Assembly: GCA_031399315.1 (NCBI GenBank)
Contig: JANNOS010000070.1
Location: 1 to 21,169, forward strand
Length of the DNA stretch: 21,169 nucleotides
From: Methylotenera_A sp031399315
GTDB lineage: Bacteria; Pseudomonadota; Gammaproteobacteria; Burkholderiales; Methylophilaceae
Direction of reading: 5' to 3'
Part shown: piece by piece, positions 1 through 7,900 of the stretch
Layout: every line of letters starts with the position of its first letter
Numbering within the stretch: position 1 is the stretch's first letter
Translations under genes and position numbers: made by a program
The notes under the pieces: generated by a model
Told to the model about the DNA's origin: nothing
Database searches by the model: none
Seen by the model: the letters and a program-made list of their open reading frames with translations, nothing else

Positions 1-1
1 C

Positions 2-118
2 CCTCAAAGCGTGTTTTCTCTGCAAAAAACGTTGCTTCAAGGCACCAATAAACCTATTCCAATAAAAAAACCCAGTTTTGTGAATAAAATTAAAACCGTG
101 CTCAATAAACAACTATAA
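2..118 (+). CDS. C-terminal end of a probable Ser/Thr protein kinase (5' end outside window)
   Basis: The second reading frame is open from the window edge to a TAA at 116-118 and encodes about 38 residues beginning PQSVFSLQKTLL and ending in a basic tail. The phrase (R)PQSVFxLQKxLL is the usual end of bacterial Hanks-type Ser/Thr kinase domains, just after the last helix of the C-lobe. A PP2C phosphatase gene follows 32 bp downstream on the same strand, the usual partner of such kinases. No catalytic motif lies inside the window, so the assignment rests on this short tail and on context. Confidence 0.6.
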   Translation, partial: PQSVFSLQKTLLQGTNKPIPIKKPSFVNKIKTVLNKQL

Positions 119-150
119 AAATTTATCGAATCTCACAATTAATTTAGCAA

Positions 151-1080
151 ATGAAATTTACTATTTATCAAAATAGTCGGCAAGGCCCCAGACCATACAA
201 CCAAGACAGGCTTGCTTATTCATATAGTAAAGACGCGCTACTGTTAGTGCTGGCAGATGGTATGGGTGGGCATCGCAATGGTGAAATCGCGGCACAATTG
301 GCGGTTAAAACGCTTACCGATGCTTTTCAGCGTTTAGCTGTGCCAACGCTAAGCAGTCCAGCAAAATTCCTAATCGAAAATATCCAGCAAGTTCACGATA
401 TGATTGAAAACGTGACGCAAGAAGAGGGTTTTATTGAATCTCCACGCACCACCATTGTGGCAGCGATTATTCAGCGTGGTTATTTGTATTGCGCACATGT
501 GGGCGATTCACGCCTTTACCACTTTCGTGGCGGGCATTTACTTTTTAGGACCGAAGACCATTCAGTGGTGCAATCACTCTATAAAAAAGGCATGATTAGC
601 AAAGATGAAATGGCAACACATCCCTATAAAAATAAAATTTATAACTGTATCGGCGGTGAAAACCCACCACAAATTGATTTATCTGATAGGCACGAATTAC
701 TTGATGGTGACACGATACTTTTGTGTACAGATGGCGTATGGGGGGTTATTAACGACCAGCAAATAAAAGAAATTATCCAAAATAATATGACAATAGTCGA
801 TGCGACTACCGAATTAATGGATAGCGCCGAATTCGCGAGCAATGAAAAGGGCGATAATATGAGCGCTATTGGTTTGCAGTGGGGTGATCGCTCTTCTAAC
901 ATCACTGCGGTTTCTACATTATTGATGCCTTTAGGCCAAACAACCACTATTATGAATCCAGTCACACATCAAAATGCTGATGGTGCTGATCCCCTAGAGC
1001 TTAGTGATGATGAAATTGAAAATACCATCGCTGCAATACAAAACGCGCTGAATAAATCACATCAAAAGTCTAAAATTTAA
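151..1080 (+). CDS. PP2C-family Ser/Thr protein phosphatase
   Basis: A metal-dependent cytosolic phosphatase that removes phosphate from Ser/Thr in proteins, normally reversing a Hanks-type kinase. The PP2C motifs appear in order: NQDR (17-20), ADGMGGH with the metal-binding Asp (35-41), VGDSRLY (117-123), TEDHS (134-138), CTDGVWG (192-198) with Asp194, and GDNMS (234-238) with the last metal-ligand Asp. The catalytic domain ends near residue 246. An acidic, low-complexity tail of about 60 residues follows, longer than in minimal PrpC/Stp proteins. The ATG at 151 has no clear Shine-Dalgarno, which fits translation coupled to the upstream kinase gene that stops at 118. The two probably form one operon. 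The substrate is unknown. Confidence 0.9.
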   Translation: MKFTIYQNSRQGPRPYNQDRLAYSYSKDALLLVLADGMGGHRNGEIAAQLAVKTLTDAFQRLAVPTLSSPAKFLIENIQQVHDMIENVTQEEGFIESPRTTIVAAIIQRGYLYCAHVGDSRLYHFRGGHLLFRTEDHSVVQSLYKKGMISKDEMATHPYKNKIYNCIGGENPPQIDLSDRHELLDGDTILLCTDGVWGVINDQQIKEIIQNNMTIVDATTELMDSAEFASNEKGDNMSAIGLQWGDRSSNITAVSTLLMPLGQTTTIMNPVTHQNADGADPLELSDDEIENTIAAIQNALNKSHQKSKI

Positions 1081-1100
1081 ACTTTATTCGAGTATTTCTC

Positions 1101-1117
1101 GGCTCAGTCTTTGAGCC
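1101..1117. other. Small hairpin downstream of the PP2C gene
   Basis: GGCTCA (1101-1106) and TGAGCC (1112-1117) form a perfect 6-bp stem with a 5-nt loop in the gap between the two convergent genes ending at 1080 and 1218. There is no T-run on either side, so calling it an intrinsic terminator would be a guess. A weaker 5-bp inverted repeat, CCTTG-GT-CAAGG, lies at 1174-1185 in the same gap. Confidence 0.3.
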
Positions 1118-1217
1118 ACCAAGAAGGGTTTTCAAGCAGTAGAATAGGTGTCGTAGCTAGTTGTATGTGGCAGCCTTGGTCAAGGACGCAACCACTAAAA
1201 GGGGATGACGTAGGGCT

Positions 1218-2198
1218 TTATTTTGACTCAAAAACCTCATTACAATTTTCGATAAAAGTTTCGTCAGCATTTGTCTCATAGATATAACCCTGCTTGCCTT
1301 TCGTCCACCAACCCCAAGGTTCTTTTGTCTCGCCAAATTTTGCGCCACTGCCAGACACCGTGGGATTAAGCACTAATTTTTTATTTTTGTATAAAACATG
1401 CATTTGATCTTGTTTTTCATCATAAGAGGTTTGGACGAATTCACCGCTATCGCATTGATATTCAACCATTACAACGGCTTTCGCGAGTTTTTTTGATTTT
1501 TTCTTTTCTTGTTTCACTTTATCAAATTGCCAAAGCTGATGCTTACCATCACACACTTCTAATTTCACACTTTTTTTATCCGGCGTTACCACCATACAGG
1601 ATAATTGACCCAAGCCATTATTACCCAATATCACTTCTCCACTAAGCGTTTCCATCATCGACCATTGCTGGTTTTCAAGACCAATTGGGTCGCAAGGCGC
1701 CACAAAAACTTCTGTGCCATTTTTCCGATGATGCTCATTGTCATTCCCCAATTGCATGTTAAAACACATAGGGGTTTCTTGATAACAGCTCGCAACTTGA
1801 TACAGATTTGCCGCTAATTTTGTCACCAACCACTGTCTAGCTGGGTTTGATGCATCTTGCTTATTATTTAAAAATACCGTTTTTGTATCGCTACTGATAT
1901 CAAGATATTGTTTATTTTCACTCGGAGCATTTTCACTCTTGGGTAAACTGATCGTATAAAAACCCGTTTGTTTCTGTTTTGGAACGATTTTTTTTTGCAT
2001 GATCGGCGTACCGCAAACCTTGGATGAATTCATAGAAGCTTGATTATGCTCTTGCCGCCATTTAGGTATTTTTTTTATTGACTGAGCATTTTCCGCAAAT
2101 GCGCACAATGAAATTGACGTGAGCATGAATGCCACAACTAAGTCTTTGAGTATTAAGGATAAATAATCATTCACAATAAAACCACTCCCAGTTTTCAT
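1218..2198 (-). CDS. Secreted ricin-type beta-trefoil / MliC lysozyme-inhibitor fusion protein
   Basis: About 326 aa from the ATG at 2198. A hydrophobic stretch (residues 19-35, ending AFA before ENA) looks like a signal peptide with cleavage after residue 35. Residues ~80-230 resemble a ricin-B/beta-trefoil lectin, with QQW at 177-179 and QLW at 221-223 (QxW motifs), RQW at 121-123 and paired cysteines. Residues ~245-320 closely match the MliC/YdhA c-type lysozyme inhibitor family: YQC (247-249), the SGSGAKF loop (282-288), WWTKG (297-301) and a late Cys319 that could pair with Cys249. The Ser and Lys that insert into the lysozyme active site in MliC are both present. A lysine-rich linker (229-240) separates the domains. 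Last of four minus-strand genes; the preceding stop is at 2240. Start alternatives are a TTG at 2210 and a GTG at 2174, the latter preceded by a GGGAG-like sequence. There is no proper lipobox, so it is probably soluble and periplasmic or secreted. Confidence 0.72.
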   Translation of the reverse strand: MKTGSGFIVNDYLSLILKDLVVAFMLTSISLCAFAENAQSIKKIPKWRQEHNQASMNSSKVCGTPIMQKKIVPKQKQTGFYTISLPKSENAPSENKQYLDISSDTKTVFLNNKQDASNPARQWLVTKLAANLYQVASCYQETPMCFNMQLGNDNEHHRKNGTEVFVAPCDPIGLENQQWSMMETLSGEVILGNNGLGQLSCMVVTPDKKSVKLEVCDGKHQLWQFDKVKQEKKKSKKLAKAVVMVEYQCDSGEFVQTSYDEKQDQMHVLYKNKKLVLNPTVSGSGAKFGETKEPWGWWTKGKQGYIYETNADETFIENCNEVFESK

Positions 2199-2239
2199 TT
2201 TAAAAATCAAACCACTATCACCAATTCATATATTTAATT

Positions 2240-3967
2240 TCAAATTTCTGGTTCAAAATCTAATGTTTCATCTGTTGTTTTAAATAATTTTTTCGTAGTC
2301 GCATTTAATTTTGCTGCGGGCTGACCATCAAAATTTTTGTAAGCTGTACGTAATTTATTGATATTCGGCGATAAGAGTGGGCCTGGGTCATGCGCAGAAC
2401 CACCAAAAGCAGTAAAATCAAATTTTTCTTGGTGTAATTTTTCTACCTTGTCCCACATCTTGCTCACTTCAACATTATCTCTTAGGTCAACTTCCATGTT
2501 ATCAAAGGTTTTCTGAATCTGACGCGCTTCTCTATAGCGCTCTTTTCGTGTATCTCCTTTGACTGGCCGAAAGGCATCAAAATCAAAGAAAACTGCTTTA
2601 TATCCTGTTGGACTGTTTGGGTCTTTTACAACGTCTAGGTTTTCAAGCTTGTGGTCAGTCCAGGCGATACCATTTTGATTTAATGCTCGTATCACTATGT
2701 TAATCGTCAACTCTTCCATTTCATTGAGGCCCTCTTCTTTTGAACCATTAGCTTTTCGTAATTGAATACGGTCATAAGCATTCGTTACTTTGCCTAGGAC
2801 TTTGCCAGTTTCATCCACTTCGTCAGAACTGATATTTTCATCGCGCGTTTTGATAAACTTATGCTCTATTGCTCCTACTTTCGCAGTCAAGATTTCGGGT
2901 GAACCATCCGTTTTAGCTACCGAAAACAGCTTAGCCAATTCTGTACCTTCGTAATCTTGTTTAACTTTATTTAAAATGGCTCGACCAGCCTTTTGATCGT
3001 TGATAGCTTTTTCTCCTATTGGATTATATTGTCCTTTGTTATTTGTAAGCCTAACTACCTTATTGACCCACTTAGGATCTTTATCCGCATAAACAGTCGA
3101 TACACCACCATTAGTGATCCGTTTACCCAAGCCTTTATCTCTTAGGTCATCCTTTAATACAATTACTGGTTTTTTAAATCTATCTAAAACATTTTCCGCG
3201 CCAGCGTCATGTTTCGCTGGTGGATTATCAGCAACATTAAATCGTTTAAATAGCGGTTGATCGAATACTTTTGTTGCAAATGGCTCACGAACATTTCTTG
3301 AATATTTATTATGAGGAAGCAATTTATCGTAAACGGTTATGGATGTAATGTCTTTTGCATCTGTCAGTTGTTTTGCATCTCTTAATGCAAGTATCTTGTC
3401 TGCTTTAAGTTTTATATCCTCCAGATTTAGGTTATCCAAATTTTCATTATTTTTAACAATCTTTGCTCTCAGGGCATTGGTTTGAGCGACGCTATCATTA
3501 TATTTTTTTAAAGGGCTATCTTCGTAAGCTTTTTGTGCAGCTTCTACTTGCGCATCCAAGCCATCAACTACCTTTTGTTTTTTGGCCTTAACATTTGGAT
3601 CTGTAACTAATTCTATTTCGTTTCTGGCTCTTTCTGCTTTATCTTGTAGTTTCACTAATTTATTTTTAGCAGATAATTCAGTTGCCCTGTTTTTTTCTTG
3701 CTCAGAAAATTTATCTTTGTATTCTTTCTTATTCGCTTTTCTTACATTTTTTTCCTGTTTAATGGCCTGCTCTTTAGCAGCTATGGCTTTATCAAGTTCT
3801 GGCATAATCTGTTTTTTAACTTTTTTAACAGCGTCTTTTTGTGCTTTTTCAATGACTTGTTTCTGTTTTTTTTGTGCGTCTTTTTTATCTGCAAATGCTG
3901 TACTAGTTGCACCAATAGAAAAACTTATTGCAAGCAATAAGTAGGCTACAAACTTTATCAATTTCAT
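2240..3967 (-). CDS. Secreted/periplasmic coiled-coil protein with a eukaryotic-type protein kinase-like domain
   Basis: 575 aa. The signal peptide has a basic n-region, hydrophobic residues 6-20 and cleavage after AFA26. Residues ~27-200 are highly charged, Lys/Glu/Ala-rich and predicted helical or coiled coil. From ~279 a kinase-like pattern appears: a glycine-containing loop (GLG at 279-281, GG at 287-288), a beta3-like WVNKVVRL with candidate ATP-binding Lys303, a helix-C candidate Glu319, a catalytic-loop equivalent TDHKLENL with Asp438, Lys440 and Asn443, and VFFDFD with Asp462 in place of DFG. Kinase folds with signal peptides are rare in bacteria because ATP is scarce outside the cytoplasm. 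It may therefore be an effector acting in another cell, or a non-canonical enzyme or pseudokinase. The ATG at 3967 has a good SD (AAGGA, 7 nt upstream). The gene lies 65 bp after the LamG gene in the same block. Coding sequence is noticeably AT-rich. The substrate is not predictable. Confidence 0.65.
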   Translation of the reverse strand: MKLIKFVAYLLLAISFSIGATSTAFADKKDAQKKQKQVIEKAQKDAVKKVKKQIMPELDKAIAAKEQAIKQEKNVRKANKKEYKDKFSEQEKNRATELSAKNKLVKLQDKAERARNEIELVTDPNVKAKKQKVVDGLDAQVEAAQKAYEDSPLKKYNDSVAQTNALRAKIVKNNENLDNLNLEDIKLKADKILALRDAKQLTDAKDITSITVYDKLLPHNKYSRNVREPFATKVFDQPLFKRFNVADNPPAKHDAGAENVLDRFKKPVIVLKDDLRDKGLGKRITNGGVSTVYADKDPKWVNKVVRLTNNKGQYNPIGEKAINDQKAGRAILNKVKQDYEGTELAKLFSVAKTDGSPEILTAKVGAIEHKFIKTRDENISSDEVDETGKVLGKVTNAYDRIQLRKANGSKEEGLNEMEELTINIVIRALNQNGIAWTDHKLENLDVVKDPNSPTGYKAVFFDFDAFRPVKGDTRKERYREARQIQKTFDNMEVDLRDNVEVSKMWDKVEKLHQEKFDFTAFGGSAHDPGPLLSPNINKLRTAYKNFDGQPAAKLNATTKKLFKTTDETLDFEPEI

Positions 3968-4004
3968 GCTGCTATCCTTATCAATATTGATTTAGATTAG
4001 ATCT

Positions 4005-4030
4005 ACTGATAGTGTAAAAACACTATCAGT
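4005..4030. repeat. Perfect 10-bp inverted repeat between the LamG and kinase-like genes
   Basis: ACTGATAGTG (4005-4014) and CACTATCAGT (4021-4030) form a perfect 10-bp stem around a 6-nt loop (TAAAAA on the + strand). On the minus strand it begins 2 nt after the LamG stop codon (4033-4035) and ends about 37 nt before the kinase-like start codon. No U-run follows the stem, so it does not look like an intrinsic terminator. An intercistronic mRNA-stabilising or attenuating hairpin, or a protein-binding operator, are both possible. Confidence 0.55.
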
Positions 4031-4032
4031 CA

Positions 4033-4788
4033 TCATCTTGCACTTTCGGTAGGCATATCATCAACATCCACCGCGTCTATTACTGGCTCGGGACTATTTA
4101 ATGACAATGGCTCCTCCGTTAAAACAAAAACCAGTTTGCCATTTTCTACAGCTGACGTGCCAACCAGTGAATCAATTTCTGGGTGTTTTAAGCCCTCTTC
4201 AGATTTAAGATCTATTAACCTGTATGCGGCAATATCATCGGGGTCTAAAGCAGTATCCCAAATACGTAACCCCGCTAACGACCCTATAAATTGTGCATCC
4301 CTACCGTTAAATGAGCCAATATTGAAGTCTCTTGAGGGTAAATCAGCGATGCTTATCGGCATGATGGCAATTATTTCGCTGTCTACAAAGACGGTTGTTC
4401 GTGAATCAATCACAATAAAAGCAACGTGATGTAGCTTGCCATCAGAAAAATCAAAAGGCGCAACGGCCCATTTTTGACCCGCCATAAAGCCAATGCCTTT
4501 TCTATCTGCTTGCATTAAAACAGCAAAACGTGCGCCTTGATCACCCAAATAAGAAAGAATGGCTGGGTCGTAATCTAACTTGTTCCAACTGGCAGCTACC
4601 CAAAACTCTATGGTGGCAAATCGCTTAAATTCTAAGCTAATATCGTCAGGGTAAGTCACACTATCAATCCCAGTAAACTTAGCCAATGGCGGCCTATAGC
4701 TTGCCGCTAATCCTAAATTTGCTTGCACTATAAAAATTGCTGCAATCACCAACTGAATTAGCTTTATACGGCTATATTTTTTATTCAT
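4033..4788 (-). CDS. Secreted LamG/concanavalin A-like lectin-fold protein
   Basis: 251 aa with an N-terminal signal peptide (basic MNKKYSRIK, hydrophobic 10-28, cleavage near LAA29). Residues ~45-205 form a single LamG-3/concanavalin-like jelly-roll domain. Visible signature pieces are EFWV near its start, LHHVAF in the middle, VFVDS on a central strand, and FNIGSFNGRDAQFIGSLAG then LRIWDTAL at the end. Such domains bind glycans or mediate protein contacts at the cell surface. The same pattern (HHVAL, IGSLDGR, GAVRIWGIPLD) occurs in the N-terminal domain of the MACPF protein encoded just upstream, so the two are probably related by duplication. The SD (AAGGAATG, 4 nt before the ATG) is good. 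The C-terminal ~45 residues are acidic with no recognised domain. No catalytic residues are seen. Confidence 0.75.
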   Translation of the reverse strand: MNKKYSRIKLIQLVIAAIFIVQANLGLAASYRPPLAKFTGIDSVTYPDDISLEFKRFATIEFWVAASWNKLDYDPAILSYLGDQGARFAVLMQADRKGIGFMAGQKWAVAPFDFSDGKLHHVAFIVIDSRTTVFVDSEIIAIMPISIADLPSRDFNIGSFNGRDAQFIGSLAGLRIWDTALDPDDIAAYRLIDLKSEEGLKHPEIDSLVGTSAVENGKLVFVLTEEPLSLNSPEPVIDAVDVDDMPTESAR

Positions 4789-4839
4789 GTTTCATTCCTT
4801 GAAATATCAAGCAGTAATTTCAAATAAGTTTTTAATTTA

Positions 4840-4926
4840 GACAATCAGCTGATCTACCAGATCAGTCACCAATACCAAACCCTAAGGGCTATTTGTCAAT
4901 ATATCGACAATCAGCTGGTCTACCAG
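4840..4926. repeat. Near-exact direct repeat of the MACPF gene's 3' end (two 21-bp copies)
   Basis: The 21 bp at 4906-4926, inside the last codons of the MACPF gene (coding for AGRPADC), recur at 4840-4860 in the following intergenic gap with 20 of 21 bases identical. The spacing is 66 bp, a multiple of three, so the intergenic copy is in the same phase as the gene and would read SGRSADCL after the stop codons. This looks like the scar of a small tandem duplication or a remnant of an earlier, longer 3' end. The intergenic copy overlaps a 7-bp hairpin, CTGATCT-ACC-AGATCAG (4849-4865). Confidence 0.7.
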
Positions 4927-7900
4927 CCATACCTTTAGGTAAAGCCTTACAAGCTGGTTCTAGCGCTTTTAAGTAAGCATTCCAACTCTCTTCTTTCTTC
5001 CAAGGCGATGTACCTTTTGTAGCCTCTAAATGCTCTTGGATAATTTCCCCAGTGCTGTGGCATAACAGATCCTTAGAAAATACTTGATTGGGCTTTTTAT
5101 CATAAATTTCTTTCCACTTGCCATCATCGCAAATCATCTGTGTATTCTCCCAACATACACGGTTACATTCTAGTGCTGCATCGATTGGACCGTCAAAATG
5201 TGAGCCTGCAATACAGCCTGCTTTATACGAAACACTCTGGTTATGTTCTTTTGCAGGAAGTGAAAAGCGCGCCCATACACCTCCCCCTTCCAACTTGTCA
5301 TCGGTATTATTTTCAAGCCTCCAAGTCTTCGATTTTTCCGCTGCACAGGATTTCTTTTCTAGTATTAAGGTGCTGCCTACTACTAATTCTTTTGGGACTA
5401 AATTTGCTGTTGAAAGCGGTCCTTTATTGCGTTGAACATAGGCCAAAATTTCTTGATACACCATCGGCCTGAGCGTGTTAAACACTTTTGGATCCGTAAA
5501 AAATGGAGGGGCTAATACTTCACTTAACACTCTTAAATCAAGAAAGATTGGCGTGGTCGTTTCATCTGTCACGCCCCAACCATCTAAGCCCTTACCTGTT
5601 TGAGACCCACCTACAAATTTCCATTTATCATTAGAGCTAGACACTTTACTTTCGAATTTTGCAGTACTAGATGCATCAACACCTAACGCTCCTTTCGCCG
5701 TTACGCCAACTTCTTTCGGCCCTATTCTTGCCTCAACAGCTAGACCCAGACCACCTTCATAAATTTTCCCCTGCCCCCATTCCTCTTTGCTAAATTCCAA
5801 CATTTGAATAATTCTGCCGCCCATCGCAACTGCATGTGCATAATGTGTACCGTAATCTTCAACCAATTTTTTAGCATTGGCTGGTGATGGTGTTCTTGCG
5901 GCAAGTAACACTGCATCTTTAAAGTTTTGCGACAATCCTATTTTTGATTTATCCAATAACACAATAAATCGTGTTTGGTGTGATTGTGCAAAGGTGTAAC
6001 CTTTTTCAACGCCCTGTGAAGTATCTGTAATGGTTTTAAAGTTCGCGTTGGCAGAAAAAGACCCACCGCCTTTTGGCGTATTAATGTCAAAAGAAGAACT
6101 GACACTTCCACCCAACATTTCCTGTATGGATGACTGCGACATGGCTTCACGTGTTTTAACGCGACCTTCACCAGATTGTATGTCGATTAAGTCCAAACCA
6201 AGCGGCACAACTCTGTTAGCGCCGTTGTTAAAGCCATATTTGGTATGCTCAAAAATTTGTTTTTTGATCCCAGGGTCGCCTAACGTAAATGGGTCTAAAA
6301 AAAGCGGGTCATACCCGTACAATACGGTTTTTTTATTACGTATTTGATTCGCAACAATAAAAACATCATCTACATTCGTATCTGTTTTCTTTGGCAGCCC
6401 AAGGCTACTAGTGCGCTCATACTGCACATTATTTTTACTCAGGCTCGTTACGCCATTGACATTAATCGTACTTGTAGCAGATTTGTAATGATTACGCTCT
6501 GAGGTTGCCTCATAGGCTTCAGCTGTCACTTGGTTTGCAACACCTTTATTAGGATCAAAACTTAACGCAACCATCACTGGTAACTCTTTATCGGTAATGG
6601 CTTTTCTTGGTTTTTGTACCGCTAATGGAGATTCTAAATCTGTTGCTTCGTCCTGCTGTGTATTATCATTAGTAGCAGTATTTACCTGTGTTGATTTTCT
6701 AAGCTTTGTATAAAGCACTGAATTTGTTGGGAAAGATTGCACTGCAATTTCTTCACTAATCAGGTAACAAGTATTACCTATATAGTTAAAGTGCGTACAT
6801 TTCGTGGAACTTGAGCAAGTATTTGCGCATTCATTCAAAGTCTTTGGAACTGCAGGCGCCATCGCGACTCCCTTCATAAATTTGCCAGCCATTTTTGAAT
6901 AACCTGTTAGCTCACTACTCGATGAAGACGCTTGATTACCAGATGAAACGCCTGGGTTTGCACTCGCATAACGTGCCAACTCGGAATCTCTTGGGACTAC
7001 TAAAATTTGTGTATAGGCTTGAGGCTCGTACTCATAATTTAATGGCACACCATCAACACTTTTAAACTGCTCTACAAATGAACTTCTTGCTTTTTGTTTT
7101 CTTTCTTTCTGATTATTTGCCATCCAAACACCTTCAGGCCGTCTAAAGCTTTCTGGCATGATATTAAAAATTGGTTTTGATTTATGCCCCGCTTCATTTC
7201 CAAGATATGCAATTAAAAAACTTTTTGCCCAAGCTTGGTTTAACAATTCGTCATCCCGCATAAAAGCGGCTTTTAACAGCAAGTTTGCATCTAGCGGAAT
7301 GCCCCATATGCGAACGGCACCGACTTGCCCTTGAAACTTATTTTTTCTGCCATCTAAAGAACCAATCGACAACTGCAAGTCATCTCGTTGCCCTTGCGCA
7401 TCTGTTGGAATCGCATAGCCCAATGAAAATTGACCAACTAACCTGCCATCCACATGCATTCTGGTAAGCTTGCCGTCTGTTATCAACGCAACGTGATGGA
7501 TTAAATCATCTTTAAAATCAAAATTGACTGCGTTTCTTCTGCTTTTCGCGCCAGTGATTGCATCATCTTCTGAATTCTCCATGTAAATGGCATCACCTTC
7601 TGCACTCATACTAAATTCAAATAAAGTATCGTAACCATTTGAAAGCGCGACAATCGTGCCACTGTCATCCTTGGTTTTCCACTCAGGGTCGTATTTCACC
7701 CAAAAATCAACGGAACCTTGTCTAAAATCTCGAAATGTTTCTTCAGGCGGCTGCTCACGATACATATCCCTTGCTTTCGAAATCGCCCACATTTGAATTT
7801 CAGGGTTCGCATACTGCGTTTTAGTATCTGGCTTATTGTCTTGTGCAACAGCCTGTTTTGTTTCAGGGGTAGCTTGCATATCAACGTCATCCCACAAATC

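Noticed and set aside
151..1080. PP2C phosphatase as the dedicated antagonist of the secreted kinase-like protein
   Set aside because: The phosphatase has no signal peptide and is cytosolic, while the kinase-like protein is exported; its likely partner is the kinase gene ending at 118.
1157..1348. 63-aa minus-strand frame overlapping the end of the ricin/MliC gene
   Set aside because: It overlaps that gene in another frame, has no SD and no family likeness; the trefoil/MliC reading is far stronger.
2090..2130. Possible lipoprotein lipobox in the ricin/MliC signal peptide (ISLC)
   Set aside because: The residue before Cys is Leu, which does not fit the Gly/Ala/Ser needed before a lipobox Cys; an AFA signal peptidase I site follows directly.
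3582..3944. Phe/Ser/Leu-rich + strand frames over the kinase-like gene
   Set aside because: They are the antisense of Lys/Glu-rich coiled-coil coding sequence, which always yields hydrophobic-looking false frames.
4849..4865. 7-bp hairpin CTGATCT-ACC-AGATCAG as a terminator of the MACPF gene
   Set aside because: No U-run follows on the minus strand, the stem is not GC-rich, and its sequence is largely explained by the duplicated gene end.
7136..7148. AGGCCGTCTAAA resembling a Neisseria DNA uptake sequence
   Set aside because: A single copy with a mismatch to GCCGTCTGAA inside a coding region; I saw no other copy, so chance is the simplest reading.
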